A stretch of 64,000 nucleotides of DNA from Lewinellaceae bacterium (lineage in GTDB: Bacteria; Bacteroidota; Bacteroidia; Chitinophagales; Saprospiraceae): contig JACJYG010000009.1 in assembly GCA_020636215.1 (NCBI GenBank), forward strand, positions 1-64,000, given 5' to 3'. Below the pieces are notes generated by a model. It did no database searches. It saw only the letters and a program-made list of their open reading frames with translations, and was not told the DNA's origin. Positions 47,901 to 56,224 of the stretch are shown here, one piece after another. The stretch's first letter is position 1. Each line of letters starts with the position of its first letter. The position numbers and the translations under genes are program-made.

Positions 47901-48916
47901 TCATTAATTATAAACGCCGGCGCAAGGTCAACCCCAATGACAAGGACGCCAAGGTGACCTTTATCGATGAGGTAGGCGATCATTGGGAGGAGTACAATGT
48001 GTTCCACCACAAATTTATTACCTGGCTGGAAATGAACGGCTATGATGTGGCGGAGGTCACGCGCCTTTCTTCGGAAGAACTCCAGCCGGTCATTGAAAAA
48101 TCCCCTTACTTCCATGCAACCGCCAATGATGTGGATTGGCTTCAGAAAGTAAAAATGCAGGGCGCCATCCAAAAGTGGGTGGACCACTCGATCAGCGTGA
48201 CGGTCAACGTTCCGGAGCAAACCTCGGTGGAAATGGTTAAAAAGATCTATCAAACCGCCTGGGAGGAAGGCTGTAAAGGTTGTACGATCTATCGCGATGG
48301 TTCGAGATCCGGGGTGTTGGTAGCCGATACAGGTGACAAGCAAAGAGGCAAGGGCAAGTTTCAGGAAACCATGCCGCCGAAACGGCCTGAACGCCTGGAG
48401 GCTGCCGTCGTCCGGTTCAAAAATAACTCCGAGGACTGGATTGCTGTCATTGGCCTGTATGACAACCGCCCTTATGAGGTCTTCACCGGCCGGGCAGAGG
48501 ATATGTTCAAATTTCCGGAATACGTCACCAAAGGATGGGTCATTAAGGTCAAAGATGAGGAAGGCAATAACCGTTACGACTTTCAGTTCCTGGACCGCGA
48601 GGGGTACCGGGTGCTTATCGAGGGCTTGTCCCGTTCTTTCAATAAGGAATACTGGAATTACGCCAAGCTGATCTCGGGTGTACTGCGCCATGGCATGCCC
48701 ATCCTCTATGTTGTTGACCTGGTCGAGGGGCTCAATGTAGCGGAGGATTATATCAATACCTGGAAAAACGGGGTCGTCCGCGCCCTCAAGCAATTTGTGC
48801 CTGATGGCACCCAGGCTGCCAATAGCGCCTGCCCCAATTGCAACGATCCGGATGGCCTCATCTATAAAGAAGGCTGTTTGATCTGTAAGAGTTGTGGGTA
48901 TTCGGAGTGTGGATGA
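44924..48916 (+). CDS. nrdJ: Adenosylcobalamin-dependent (class II) ribonucleotide reductase, intein-containing
   Basis: A 1330-codon gene. After removal of an intein (residues 308-782) the mature protein is 855 residues, normal for Bacteroidota class II reductases. It reduces ribonucleotides to deoxyribonucleotides using adenosylcobalamin. Extein marks: SLSNCFVIGNDADSYGGI, RRGGVGQDLSHLRPSGTP, STNP|CGEIPLSPYDSC (rejoined across the intein), TIAPTGTTSLMTQTTSGIEP and a C-terminal Cys-rich tail (CPNCNDPDG...CLICKSCGYSECG) that would shuttle reducing power. The Cys after the splice junction corresponds to the radical cysteine of the family, so the unspliced chain cannot be active. No nrdB-like gene is adjacent, in keeping with class II. 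Confidence 0.94.
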   Translation: METPAVQKEKRPGNAKTYSYEEAYKATVEYFGGDELAANVWVNKYALKDSYGNLYELTPDDMHRRIASEIARIEQKYANPLSEEAIYQVLKDFKFIVPQGSPMAGIGNPHQIVSLSNCFVIGNDADSYGGIVKSDEEQVQLMKRRGGVGQDLSHLRPSGTPVLNSALTSTGIVPFMERYSNSTREVAQGGRRGALMLTVSIKHPDAEGFIDAKLEQGKVTGANVSVRIDDAFMKAALAGKPYVQQYPVDAEVPKMKKEVDASKLWNKIIHNAWKSAEPGVLFWDTIIRESVPDCYAGLGFRTISTNPCLTGDTLIAVADGRGHVPIRQLAVEGLDIPVYCLNDKGKLEIQMMRNPRLTGRQKKVYKITLDDGSTIRATSNHKFRLKNGHYREVRDLEPGDSLMILTKFQGPVVNEEGRKQTDYWWLNNGAFRSNKSEHRLIAEYYQKRELEKGEVVHHIDYDSLNNHPDNLEVMSVEAHNALHQADMLGTQNPIFKIKADPVRFRQYSRRMSEATSGLKNGKAYQLTNKELFDKALELTSQLGRRFSKREWQEFAKEHSLPMSFSKFRQRSFGSVKELSILAAIELEIEQFNEDPRLARTLIRAQCQGYEAVIQANEVQVKKQCEHCGGSFWINYHRREISCCSFECHNIHLNTSEEIRNKRTASVNNVFKDKGEESKARQLEIFTRLKYKLNRNPMVKEWESACKDAGIPFRLRTKHGFDSFTELKTEAEYYNHRVQSIVFDGYEDVYNGTVDQHHNFFAGGWASATRDGKQKLVYLNQKNCGEIPLSPYDSCRLLAINLYGYVEEPFTDKAWFNFEKFAEHVQIAQRMMDDIIDLEIEKIDLILDKIEKDPELPEIKATEHRLWEKILKACTQGRRTGVGITAEGDMLAALGLRYGSNEGIDFSVKVHRTLAVSAYRASAVMARERGAFPVYDSEREKNNPFIQRLRDADPALYEEMLAHGRRNIALLTIAPTGTTSLMTQTTSGIEPAFLINYKRRRKVNPNDKDAKVTFIDEVGDHWEEYNVFHHKFITWLEMNGYDVAEVTRLSSEELQPVIEKSPYFHATANDVDWLQKVKMQGAIQKWVDHSISVTVNVPEQTSVEMVKKIYQTAWEEGCKGCTIYRDGSRSGVLVADTGDKQRGKGKFQETMPPKRPERLEAAVVRFKNNSEDWIAVIGLYDNRPYEVFTGRAEDMFKFPEYVTKGWVIKVKDEEGNNRYDFQFLDREGYRVLIEGLSRSFNKEYWNYAKLISGVLRHGMPILYVVDLVEGLNVAEDYINTWKNGVVRALKQFVPDGTQAANSACPNCNDPDGLIYKEGCLICKSCGYSECG
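45845..47269 (+). mobile_element. Intein with HNH homing endonuclease in nrdJ
   Basis: 475-residue in-frame insertion. N-terminal splice residue Cys308 in CLTGDTLIAVADG; block B T378-S-N-H381 in ATSNHKFRLK; block F YNGTVDQHHNFFAGG with H756/H757; end YLNQKN782 followed by Cys783 (+1). The residue before the terminal Asn is Lys instead of the usual His, and about 24 residues separate the block F histidines from the end, more than common. The middle carries an HNH nuclease core (VVHHIDYDSLNNHPDNLEVMS, H457/H458) and a Cys4-type zinc motif (C624, C627, C642/C643, C647). The segment appears more AT-rich than the exteins, fitting horizontal acquisition. The insertion point is the conserved NP|CGE site. 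Confidence 0.9.
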
Positions 48917-48920
48917 TTTC

Positions 48921-48971
48921 AGTGGGCAGTGGGCAGTATGCAGGGGAGAAAACACAGGGTTACTGCCCACT
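48921..48971. terminator. Hairpin between nrdJ and the SDR gene
   Basis: AGTGGGCAGT occurs twice in tandem (48921-48938) and pairs with ACTGCCCACT (48962-48971), a 10-bp stem. It sits between the converging nrdJ and SDR genes. No T-run is adjacent, so termination is likely but unproven. Confidence 0.45.
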
Positions 48972-48974
48972 GCT

Positions 48975-49742
48975 CTAGACCGTCAATCCTCCATCAGCGG
49001 TGAACACGGCTCCGGTGCAGTAGGAGCCTGCATCGGAGGCCAGGAGCAGGGCCAATCCGGCCACTTCTTCTACAGTGCCGGCTCTCGATAGGGGCAGTTG
49101 AGCGGACAGGTGCTTCATGATCTGTTCGTTGCTCCAGAGGGCCTGGCTGAATTTGGTCTTGATCAGGCCCGGGCAAATGGCGTTGGCGCGGATTCCGTAT
49201 TGCCCCCATTCCTTGGCCAGCACCTTGGTCAGGGAAATCAGCGCGGCTTTGCTAACACTATAAATACCAAGCTGTGCTTCCGGTGAAAGGCCGCCCACAC
49301 TGCTGATGTTGATGACGGCCCCTCCGCCCCGCTTTTTCATCTCTGGCAGGGCAAGGCGGCAAAGCTCGAAGGGCCCTTTTACATTTACCTCCATGATCTT
49401 GTCGTAGGCCCAGGGTTCCGTTTTCTCTATAGGGCCGAATGTAGGGTTTGCCGCAGCGTTATTAACGATGATATCGATACCGCCGAACGCCTGGATGGCC
49501 TCCTCCACCAGAGCTCGGATCTGATCGCCATCACCGGTGTTGGCGGCAATGGCCAGGGCTTCGTAGCCTTTGGCCTTCAGTTGCCGGGCTACTTCATCGA
49601 CAGCTTCCTGTTTTCGGCTGGAAACAACGACATTGGCGCCTGCTTCTGCCAGGGCATAGGCAATAGCCTCTCCGATGCCTTTGCTGGCGCCGGTGACGAT
49701 AGCAGTTTTGCCGTCCAGTCTGAATCGGTCCAGGATGTTCAT
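48975..49742 (-). CDS. Short-chain dehydrogenase/reductase (FabG-like)
   Basis: A 255-residue classical SDR. Motifs: TGASKGIGEAIA cofactor loop (near 18), NNAAANP (near 93), catalytic Ser in NISSVGG and Tyr/Lys in YSVSKAALISL, and PGLIKTKF. It oxidises or reduces a hydroxyl/keto group with NAD(P). The sequence is close to the glucose-dehydrogenase/3-oxoacyl-reductase type, and the substrate cannot be read off. Alone on the minus strand; convergent with nrdJ. Confidence 0.88.
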   Translation of the reverse strand: MNILDRFRLDGKTAIVTGASKGIGEAIAYALAEAGANVVVSSRKQEAVDEVARQLKAKGYEALAIAANTGDGDQIRALVEEAIQAFGGIDIIVNNAAANPTFGPIEKTEPWAYDKIMEVNVKGPFELCRLALPEMKKRGGGAVINISSVGGLSPEAQLGIYSVSKAALISLTKVLAKEWGQYGIRANAICPGLIKTKFSQALWSNEQIMKHLSAQLPLSRAGTVEEVAGLALLLASDAGSYCTGAVFTADGGLTV

Positions 49743-49762
49743 ATGAAAGCTTTAAAAAACTT

Positions 49763-50068
49763 GAGTCATCCCGGATTTTCGTAGAATATCCCGGAAGATG
49801 CTCGCCCCTGCCCATTCGGGCCGGGGCCGATACTACGCCTAATCGGCGGAGCCCGCCTGCTGTGCCGCAGGCCGGCAGGGATACTAAGTTGATGCTATTG
49901 ATGAGAGAAGCCGCCCATTAAAGTTCTTTTCTCATCCATAGTATCAACGGCCCGCAGGGCCAAAGTATCCTCAAAGCCTGTATGCGGGGTTTGAGGAGTA
50001 TCCCCGCCTGCTGCCACCGGCGGGCAGGAATAGAATCGCTGATTGGTGGCTCAAAATTCGGATGACTC
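49763..50068. repeat. Possible miniature element bounded by inverted repeats
   Basis: GAGTCATCC (49763-49771) and GGATGACTC (50060-50068) are exact inverted copies; similarity extends inward (CGGATTTTCG versus CGAATTTTGAG). Between them are GC-rich palindromes (GCCTGC...GGCAGG at about 49852-49880 and CCCGCCTGCTGCC...GGCGGGCAGG near 50003-50028) and two GTATC/GATAC-type words. Nothing in the 306 bp codes for protein. It occupies most of the gap between the SDR and ferredoxin genes. Confidence 0.4.
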
Positions 50069-50102
50069 CTGTTCGATTATTCAAAAAATTGCCCGTCTTC
50101 TT

Positions 50103-50450
50103 TTAAAGATGCAGCCGTTCCTTTCTGGCCAAAAGCTCTTCTTCCGATTCTTCACGCTCCGGGTCCGGTACGCAGCAATCGACGGGGCAGACGGCCGCGC
50201 ATTGAGGCTCTTCGTGAAACCCTACACACTCGGTGCATTTATCCGGTACGATATAATAGTAATCGTCTGAAACAGGGGGTTGTTCCTCATCGATGTCTAC
50301 CATTCGGCCGTCTTCCAGTTTGTATTTTCCTTTGACTTCCGTACCATCGGCTATGGCCCATTCCACCCCGCCTTCATAAATGGCGTTATTGGGGCATTCC
50401 GGTTCGCAGGCGCCGCAGTTGATACATTCGTCCGTTATCATGATTGCCAT
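50103..50450 (-). CDS. 2[4Fe-4S] ferredoxin (YfhL-like)
   Basis: A 115-residue electron carrier. First cluster motif CINCGACEPECP (near 9-20); second CTECVGFHEEPQCAAVCP (near 72-89) with an insertion between the first two and the last cysteines, as in YfhL/FdxA-like ferredoxins with an internal acidic insertion (about 30-65). The C-terminal tail is acidic then basic (EREESEEELLARKERLHL). Expressed from its own promoter at 50509-50539. Confidence 0.9.
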   Translation of the reverse strand: MAIMITDECINCGACEPECPNNAIYEGGVEWAIADGTEVKGKYKLEDGRMVDIDEEQPPVSDDYYYIVPDKCTECVGFHEEPQCAAVCPVDCCVPDPEREESEEELLARKERLHL

Positions 50451-50508
50451 AATCCTATCCTTTTTTCAATTTGAACATTGGTAAACCCTTATGGTTTTTC
50501 AGTGCGGG

Positions 50509-50539
50509 CAAAAATAAGCGATCGGGCAAAATAAACAAA
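50509..50539 (-). promoter_or_regulatory. Bacteroidota-type promoter of the ferredoxin gene
   Basis: Minus strand TTTG (50536-50539), 19 nt spacer, TATTTTTG (50509-50516), an exact fit to the TTTG-N19-TAnnTTTG consensus. The expected transcript starts near 50502, giving a leader of about 50 nt before the ferredoxin ATG at 50450. Confidence 0.7.
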
Positions 50540-50546
50540 CATGTGG

Positions 50547-52349
50547 TCAGGAAATAACATCGCCCTTTTGGGTGCGCAATTTCCCCCATACCCGGAATAG
50601 GAAGTACGCGCCGCCCGCGGCCAGGACAGTCCCAATCAAAGCAGAGGTGGTTCGGCCATAGATCCAGAAACCCATGGCGAACAGCGTACTGTATACCGTA
50701 ATGCAGCCGATGAACATGCAAGCGATCTCAAGCGGAAGCTGTCCGGCTTCCTTTTGGATTTCAATCCCTTTCTCATGGGCTTCCGTGATGACTTTATCCC
50801 AGCCTGGCCCGCCCGGCTTGATGCGCCGGTAGAATTCGATCAGCCGGGAATGGTCGGTCTCCGGTGTGAAGAAAACGGAAACGATCCAGGTAATGGTGGT
50901 CAGGATGGCGCCGATGACAATTTTCTGCCAGTCTTCCAGTGGTAAGAACCCGGTTTTGTCGTGCAGAAAGGTAAAATAGGTGGCAATGACGAGCGAGGCT
51001 ACCATGGCGATAATTTCAGTGTAGGCATTGATGCGCCACCAAAACCAGCGCAGAATGTATATCAGGCCGGTACCGGCGCCCAGCAACAGGAGCAGGTTAA
51101 ACGCCTGGGTGGCATTAGTCAGTGTCAACCCCAGCGTAATACCCAACACCATGGAAAGAGCGGTGAAGAGCCTGCCGGCCAGGACGAGTTCCTTTTCCGA
51201 AGCATCGGGCTTGATAAACCGTTGATAAAAATCATTGACCAGATAGGAAGCCCCCAGGTTAACCTGGGTCGACATCGTAGACATGAAGGCCGCGATCAGG
51301 GAGGCGGCCACCAGGCCCAGCAGGCCGGAAGGTAGCCGGGTCAGCATGGCCGGGTAGGCGATGTCATCGCCAAGTTTGCTTTCCGAAAGGCTGGGAAAAG
51401 CAGCATGGATGTCCTTTATTTCCGGGAAAACGACTATGGAAGCTAGTGCAATCAGGATCCAGGGCCAGGGGCGCAGGGCGTAGTGGGCCACATTGAAAAG
51501 CAGGGTGGCGCCAATGGCGTGTTTCTCATCCTTGGCGGAGAACATCCGTTGTGCAATGTAGCCACCCCCGCCAGGTTCCGCGCCCGGGTAATAGGAAGCC
51601 CACCATTGAACAGCCAAAGGGACCAGCATTAAGGGTATCCACAGGTCCGGATTACTGAAGTCGGGCACCATACTGAGCTTATCCTGTACTTCCGGGTGGG
51701 CCAGGAGATTGGTCAGCCCACCGACTTCTTCCAGGCCAATCAGATACACTGCAGCCCATACGGAGCCCACCATAGCGAAAACAAACTGAACAAAATCCGT
51801 GACAATAACGGCGCGAAGCCCTCCAAAAGCACTGTATGCCAGGGTTATGGACCCTGCGATCAGCAAGGTCTGCCAGCCGGGCCAGCCCAGCATGATCGAT
51901 CCGAATTTGATGGCTGCCAGGGACACGGCGCCCATGACAATGACGTTGAAGATCAGCCCCAGATATAACGCACGGAACCCCCTCAGGAACGCCGCCGCCC
52001 AGCCGCTGTAGCGCAATTCGTAAAATTCGATATCGGTCAGAATGTGCGCCCGCCGCCAGAGCTTGGCGTACACGAAAACGGTCAGCATCCCGGTGAGTAG
52101 AAATGCCCACCAGTTCCAGTTTTTGGCAACGCCCCCTTCCCGGACGAATCCGGTGACCAGGTTGGGCGTATCGGCGGAAAAAGTAGTGGCCACCATCGAA
52201 ACGCCAAGCAGCCACCAGGGCATATTTCGGCCGGAAAGAAAGAATTCCTGAATGTTTTTACCTGCCGAGCGGGAAGCCCAGAGCCCAAAAGCCAGCGTGA
52301 CGGCAAAATAGACCCCAACAATCGACCAGTCTAGTCCTGAAAGATTCAT
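50547..52349 (-). CDS. Sodium:solute symporter family protein
   Basis: A 600-residue membrane protein with about thirteen hydrophobic segments of the SSS (SLC5-like) family. Start taken at ATG 52349 (MNLSGLDWSIVGVYFAVTLAFG) because the frame upstream (to 52622) overlaps mutS in the other direction and has no membrane-protein character. The first segment, FFLSGRNMPWWLLGVSMVATTFSADTPNLVTG and SAFGGLRAVIVTDFVQFVF are family typical. Transports an unidentified solute with sodium. A weak promoter-like CAAAATAA with CAAA 21 nt away (52390-52422) lies upstream. No functionally informative neighbours. Confidence 0.9.
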   Translation of the reverse strand: MNLSGLDWSIVGVYFAVTLAFGLWASRSAGKNIQEFFLSGRNMPWWLLGVSMVATTFSADTPNLVTGFVREGGVAKNWNWWAFLLTGMLTVFVYAKLWRRAHILTDIEFYELRYSGWAAAFLRGFRALYLGLIFNVIVMGAVSLAAIKFGSIMLGWPGWQTLLIAGSITLAYSAFGGLRAVIVTDFVQFVFAMVGSVWAAVYLIGLEEVGGLTNLLAHPEVQDKLSMVPDFSNPDLWIPLMLVPLAVQWWASYYPGAEPGGGGYIAQRMFSAKDEKHAIGATLLFNVAHYALRPWPWILIALASIVVFPEIKDIHAAFPSLSESKLGDDIAYPAMLTRLPSGLLGLVAASLIAAFMSTMSTQVNLGASYLVNDFYQRFIKPDASEKELVLAGRLFTALSMVLGITLGLTLTNATQAFNLLLLLGAGTGLIYILRWFWWRINAYTEIIAMVASLVIATYFTFLHDKTGFLPLEDWQKIVIGAILTTITWIVSVFFTPETDHSRLIEFYRRIKPGGPGWDKVITEAHEKGIEIQKEAGQLPLEIACMFIGCITVYSTLFAMGFWIYGRTTSALIGTVLAAGGAYFLFRVWGKLRTQKGDVIS

Positions 52350-52468
52350 TTCGTTTTGTTTTTTTACTTGTTTTTCTATAAAACTTCGGCAAAATAAACA
52401 ATCCTTGAAATGGAATACCAAAGCGGGCCAAAAAAATAGAAGGAAGGCCGTCCGCGGTTCTGCCTGTT

Positions 52469-52498
52469 TTTGAATTCTCCTGAATACGGTTATCTTTG
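52469..52498 (+). promoter_or_regulatory. Bacteroidota-type promoter of mutS
   Basis: TTTG (52469-52472), 18 nt spacer, TATCTTTG (52491-52498), fitting the Bacteroidota vegetative consensus closely. The transcript would start near 52505, just upstream of the possible starts of mutS at 52521 (GTG) and 52569 (TTG). Confidence 0.65.
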
Positions 52499-52568
52499 TT
52501 AGTCGCCGTCCAGGCGAGCTGTGCGCTGCTTTTTTAAACCTGAAACAATCAAAAAAAGACCATCCAAA

Positions 52569-55223
52569 TTGGCAAAGGGTACGAAAGATACGAGTGAAAA
52601 GGTAACGCCCCTGATGGGGCAATACTTTAAGGTAAAGGCAAAATACCCTGATGCAATCCTGTTGTTCCGGGTGGGCGATTTTTATGAAACCTTTGGCGAG
52701 GACGCTATTAAAGCTTCTCAGGCTCTAGGCATTATCCTTACCCGCCGCAATAATGGGGGCAATGATATTGAACTGGCGGGCTTCCCCTATCACTCGTTGG
52801 ACATGTATTTGCCGCGCCTGGTCCGAAGTGGGTATCGGGTGGCTATCTGTGAACAGCTGGAGAAACCAAGCCCTCAGAAAAAGATCGTCAAAAGAGGGGT
52901 TACAGAGGTGGTCACGCCCGGGGTGGCCGTCGATGATAAACTGCTGGATCATAAATCCAACAATTACCTCGCTTCCCTCTTCTGGGGGCGTAAAGACCAG
53001 GCCGGCCTGGCGTTCCTGGATATCTCGACCGGTGAATTCCTGGTTTGCGAAGGGTCACTGGCCTATGCGGAAAAGCTGATTCAAAGCTTCAAACCTTCTG
53101 AGGTTATCTTTTCCAAAGACCGGCGCAAAGATTTTGATAAGATATTCGGAGACAAATTCTATACCTTCCTGCTCGACGAGTGGGTATATACCTATGATTA
53201 TGGCAGAGAGAAATTGCTGAAACAATTCGAAGTCCAGAATCTTAAGGGGTTTGGGGTGGAAGATATGGAATTGGCCCAGGTTGCCGCCGGGGCGGTGCTG
53301 CACTACCTCGATACGACCGAAAACAAGAACCTCAAGCACATAAGCGCAATCAGCCGCATTCAACCCGACCGTTATGTCTGGCTTGATCGCTTTACAGTCC
53401 GCAATCTGGAACTGCTTTATACCAATAATGACAGTGGGGTGCCGCTCATCAAAATACTCGACCACACAGTTTCCCCAATGGGCGCCCGCTTATTGAAAAA
53501 ATGGGTGGTGCTTCCTCTCAAATCTGAGGCTGCGATCAATGGCCGCTTGGCGGTAGTGTCCTACTTCCTGGAAAATAATACGCTCAGCGCCGAACTCGAG
53601 CGATACCTTCAACAGATTGGCGACCTGGAGCGGCTTATTTCCAAGGTGCCCTTGGGGAAGATCAACCCCCGCGAGGTGGTTCAGCTGAAAAAGGCCCTGA
53701 ACATTATCGAACCTCTCAAAGAGTTGCTGATGGCCAGTGATAATGCGGAGCTTGGTAAGATCGGTGAAGGGCTCCAGTTGTGTAAGCGCCTCAAAGAACA
53801 GATCGCCAGACAAATCGTCGAGGACCCGCCTGCCAATCTTTCCAAGGGCGGAGTTATTGCAGATGGTTTCCATGAGGAGTTGGACGATTTGCGCAATATT
53901 GTACTCAACAGCAAAGAATTGCTTCTGGAAATACAAAGAACTGAGGTAGAACGAACAGGTATCAGCAGCCTGAAGATCGGTTTCAACAATGTATTCGGCT
54001 ATTACCTGGAGGTCACCAATAAATACAAAAAGGTAGTGCCGCCGGAATGGACCCGCAAACAGACCCTGACCAATGCCGAACGCTATATTACGGAGGACCT
54101 GAAGCGGCTGGAGTCCAAAATACTGGGCGCAGAGGAAAAAATACTGCTACTCGAAGAGCAGCTTTTCGGGCAGTTGGTTTTGGAATTGGGAGATTACATT
54201 CAACCAATTCAGCATAATGCCGGCCTGATCGCCCGTGTTGACTGCCTGCTCTCCTTCGCCCGGGCGGCCCAAAAGAACAACTATTGCCGGCCCGAGATCG
54301 ACGAGTCTCTGGTAATTGATATCAAAGGAGGGCGGCATCCGGTGATCGAACAGCAGCTTCCGCTCGATGAGGAATATATTCCTAATGATGTATACCTGGA
54401 TAATGAAGAGCAGCAAATACTCATGATCACCGGGCCCAACATGTCGGGCAAGTCGGCTTTACTGCGGCAAACCGCCCTCATCTGCCTAATGGCTCAAATG
54501 GGGTCTTTCGTTCCGGCCCAAAGCGCCAGGCTGGGCCTCGTCGATAAGGTCTTTACCCGGGTTGGCGCATCCGACAATATTTCGCTGGGCGAATCAACCT
54601 TTATGGTGGAGATGAATGAAACGGCCAGCATCATGAACAACATCTCGGACCGCAGCCTCATTCTCCTGGATGAGATCGGCCGGGGGACGGCTACCTACGA
54701 TGGGATTTCTATTGCCTGGTCTATTGCCGAGTTTCTCCACCATAACAATATAGCCAGGCCCAAGACGCTTTTTGCCACTCATTATCATGAGCTGAATGAA
54801 CTGGCTCCCAAGTTTTCAAGGATCAAGAATTTCCATATTGCCACGCGGGATGTAGGCAATAAGGTAATCTTTCTCCGAAAGCTGGCGCCGGGCGGCAGCG
54901 AGCACAGCTTTGGAATACACGTCGCAAAAATGGCGGGAATGCCCCGGAGTATTGTAGAACGAGCTGAGCACATTCTCTCACAGATGGAGCAGAAAGCCAT
55001 AGGCAACGATAATGGTGAACAGGAAGGCGGCCTGAATGTAGAAAAACCAGACACAGCGGCTATCTCTTCCGCTTCTTTGCAACTTAGTATTTTTGAAACG
55101 GTGGACCCCACTGCAGGGAAGATCAAAGCGGCGCTGCAGGACCTGAATATCAACAATATGACGCCTATCGAGTGTATGATGAAACTTAACGAACTGAAGA
55201 AGGTTCTGGAAGGGGAAGGCTAA
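52569..55223 (+). CDS. mutS: DNA mismatch repair protein MutS
   Basis: Recognises base mismatches and short loops and triggers repair. With a TTG start at 52569 (MAKGTKDTSEKVTPL; 884 aa) the N-terminus matches family members; a GTG at 52521 would add 16 less conserved residues. Mismatch-binding F38-Y-E40 in GDFYETFGED; Walker A GPNMSGKS (about 622-629); signature DNISLGESTF; Walker B DEIGRGT (about 701); ATHYHEL. All key residues present. Followed by a hairpin terminator. Confidence 0.95.
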   Translation: MAKGTKDTSEKVTPLMGQYFKVKAKYPDAILLFRVGDFYETFGEDAIKASQALGIILTRRNNGGNDIELAGFPYHSLDMYLPRLVRSGYRVAICEQLEKPSPQKKIVKRGVTEVVTPGVAVDDKLLDHKSNNYLASLFWGRKDQAGLAFLDISTGEFLVCEGSLAYAEKLIQSFKPSEVIFSKDRRKDFDKIFGDKFYTFLLDEWVYTYDYGREKLLKQFEVQNLKGFGVEDMELAQVAAGAVLHYLDTTENKNLKHISAISRIQPDRYVWLDRFTVRNLELLYTNNDSGVPLIKILDHTVSPMGARLLKKWVVLPLKSEAAINGRLAVVSYFLENNTLSAELERYLQQIGDLERLISKVPLGKINPREVVQLKKALNIIEPLKELLMASDNAELGKIGEGLQLCKRLKEQIARQIVEDPPANLSKGGVIADGFHEELDDLRNIVLNSKELLLEIQRTEVERTGISSLKIGFNNVFGYYLEVTNKYKKVVPPEWTRKQTLTNAERYITEDLKRLESKILGAEEKILLLEEQLFGQLVLELGDYIQPIQHNAGLIARVDCLLSFARAAQKNNYCRPEIDESLVIDIKGGRHPVIEQQLPLDEEYIPNDVYLDNEEQQILMITGPNMSGKSALLRQTALICLMAQMGSFVPAQSARLGLVDKVFTRVGASDNISLGESTFMVEMNETASIMNNISDRSLILLDEIGRGTATYDGISIAWSIAEFLHHNNIARPKTLFATHYHELNELAPKFSRIKNFHIATRDVGNKVIFLRKLAPGGSEHSFGIHVAKMAGMPRSIVERAEHILSQMEQKAIGNDNGEQEGGLNVEKPDTAAISSASLQLSIFETVDPTAGKIKAALQDLNINNMTPIECMMKLNELKKVLEGEG

Positions 55224-55227
55224 AAGA

Positions 55228-55255
55228 GAGGCCCTACCGCTAAGGGAAGGGCCTC
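55228..55255 (+). terminator. Hairpin terminator after mutS
   Basis: GAGGCCCT (55228-55235) and AGGGCCTC (55248-55255), 8-bp perfect stem with a 12-nt loop, 5 nt after the mutS stop. Followed by a T-rich but interrupted stretch. Confidence 0.65.
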
Positions 55256-55400
55256 CGTTCAAGTGTTTATTTGTTTAGGAAAGCCAGTTAGTTTTCGGGT
55301 TGTGCGTTCTTTTTTGACGCTACGGCTTTGTTTTTGATTTTTTGGAATCTGCCCTTTCGACGCTACCTGAGCGGGGGAGTCACATTTTTTAAAGTATTTT

Positions 55401-56117
55401 ATGAAAATAGCGTTGCTCGGATACGGGAAAATGGGAAAGGCCATCGAAAGCCAGGCTATAGCTGCCGGTGATGAGGCCGTTTTAAGGTTGCGTTCGGAGA
55501 ATGCAGCTACGCTGTCAGCCGAAGCATTAAAAGCGGCAGATGTGGCCATTGAATTCAGCCGGCCGGAAAGCGCTTTTCAAAATGTGCGCCTGTGCCTGGA
55601 AGCTGGAGTTCCGGTGGTCTGCGGCACTACAGGCTGGCTGGAACAGATGCAGGAAGCCCGGCAATTGTGCACCCGTTTAGGCGGCGCCTTGTTTTATTCC
55701 TCCAATTTCAGTATTGGCGTGAATATATTCTTTGCCCTCAATCGACATCTGGGCCAATTGATGGCGCAGCAGCCCCAATACGAGGTAGAACTGGAAGAGA
55801 TCCATCATACCCAAAAACGGGATGCGCCCAGTGGTACGGCCATTACCCTGGCTCAATCCCTGCTGGAACAGCTTCCCGGCAAGGAAAAATGGACGGATCA
55901 GGAACCCGTCAGCCCAAAAGAACTGCTCATCCATTCCCGGCGGGAAGGCCTTGTGCCGGGCACTCATGAGGTGCGGTTCCATTCCGATATTGATTCGATC
56001 ATCATTCGGCATGAGGCACATTCCAGAGAAGGGTTCGCCCGTGGCGCCCTTCAGGCTGCTCACTGGGTGATCGGCCGGCAGGGTTATTTTGAGATGAAGG
56101 ATATGCTGGGGTTTTGA
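55401..56117 (+). CDS. dapB: 4-hydroxy-tetrahydrodipicolinate reductase
   Basis: 238 residues. Reduces 4-hydroxy-tetrahydrodipicolinate to tetrahydrodipicolinate in lysine and diaminopimelate synthesis, using NAD(P)H. Motifs: N-terminal GYGKMGKA; CGTTGW; SSNFSIGVN; and the catalytic EEIHHTQKRDAPSGTA, with the HH and Lys used for catalysis. Complete. Preceded by a 140-nt spacer in which the word GACGCTAC occurs twice. Confidence 0.95.
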   Translation: MKIALLGYGKMGKAIESQAIAAGDEAVLRLRSENAATLSAEALKAADVAIEFSRPESAFQNVRLCLEAGVPVVCGTTGWLEQMQEARQLCTRLGGALFYSSNFSIGVNIFFALNRHLGQLMAQQPQYEVELEEIHHTQKRDAPSGTAITLAQSLLEQLPGKEKWTDQEPVSPKELLIHSRREGLVPGTHEVRFHSDIDSIIIRHEAHSREGFARGALQAAHWVIGRQGYFEMKDMLGF

Positions 56118-56127
56118 AGAGTGGAAA

Positions 56128-56156
56128 AGTTTAGAAGTTTAGAGGGTTTAGAGGGG
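56128..56156 (+). repeat. Short GTTTAGA repeats downstream of dapB
   Basis: Three imperfect copies of GTTTAGA(A/G)G-like units in a row, a low-complexity run in the spacer before the next gene. Similar short runs occur in many Bacteroidota intergenic regions. No function seen. Confidence 0.6.
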
Positions 56157-56224
56157 TAAGGGGAGTATTGTGTTTTTGAAAGCATAGTGGAATTGTAAAG
56201 GGCCATTTTATAATCTATTAATAT

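Noticed and set aside
52350..52622. Longer N-terminus of the sodium:solute symporter
   Set aside because: It crosses the mutS promoter and start region, and its residues show no symporter character.
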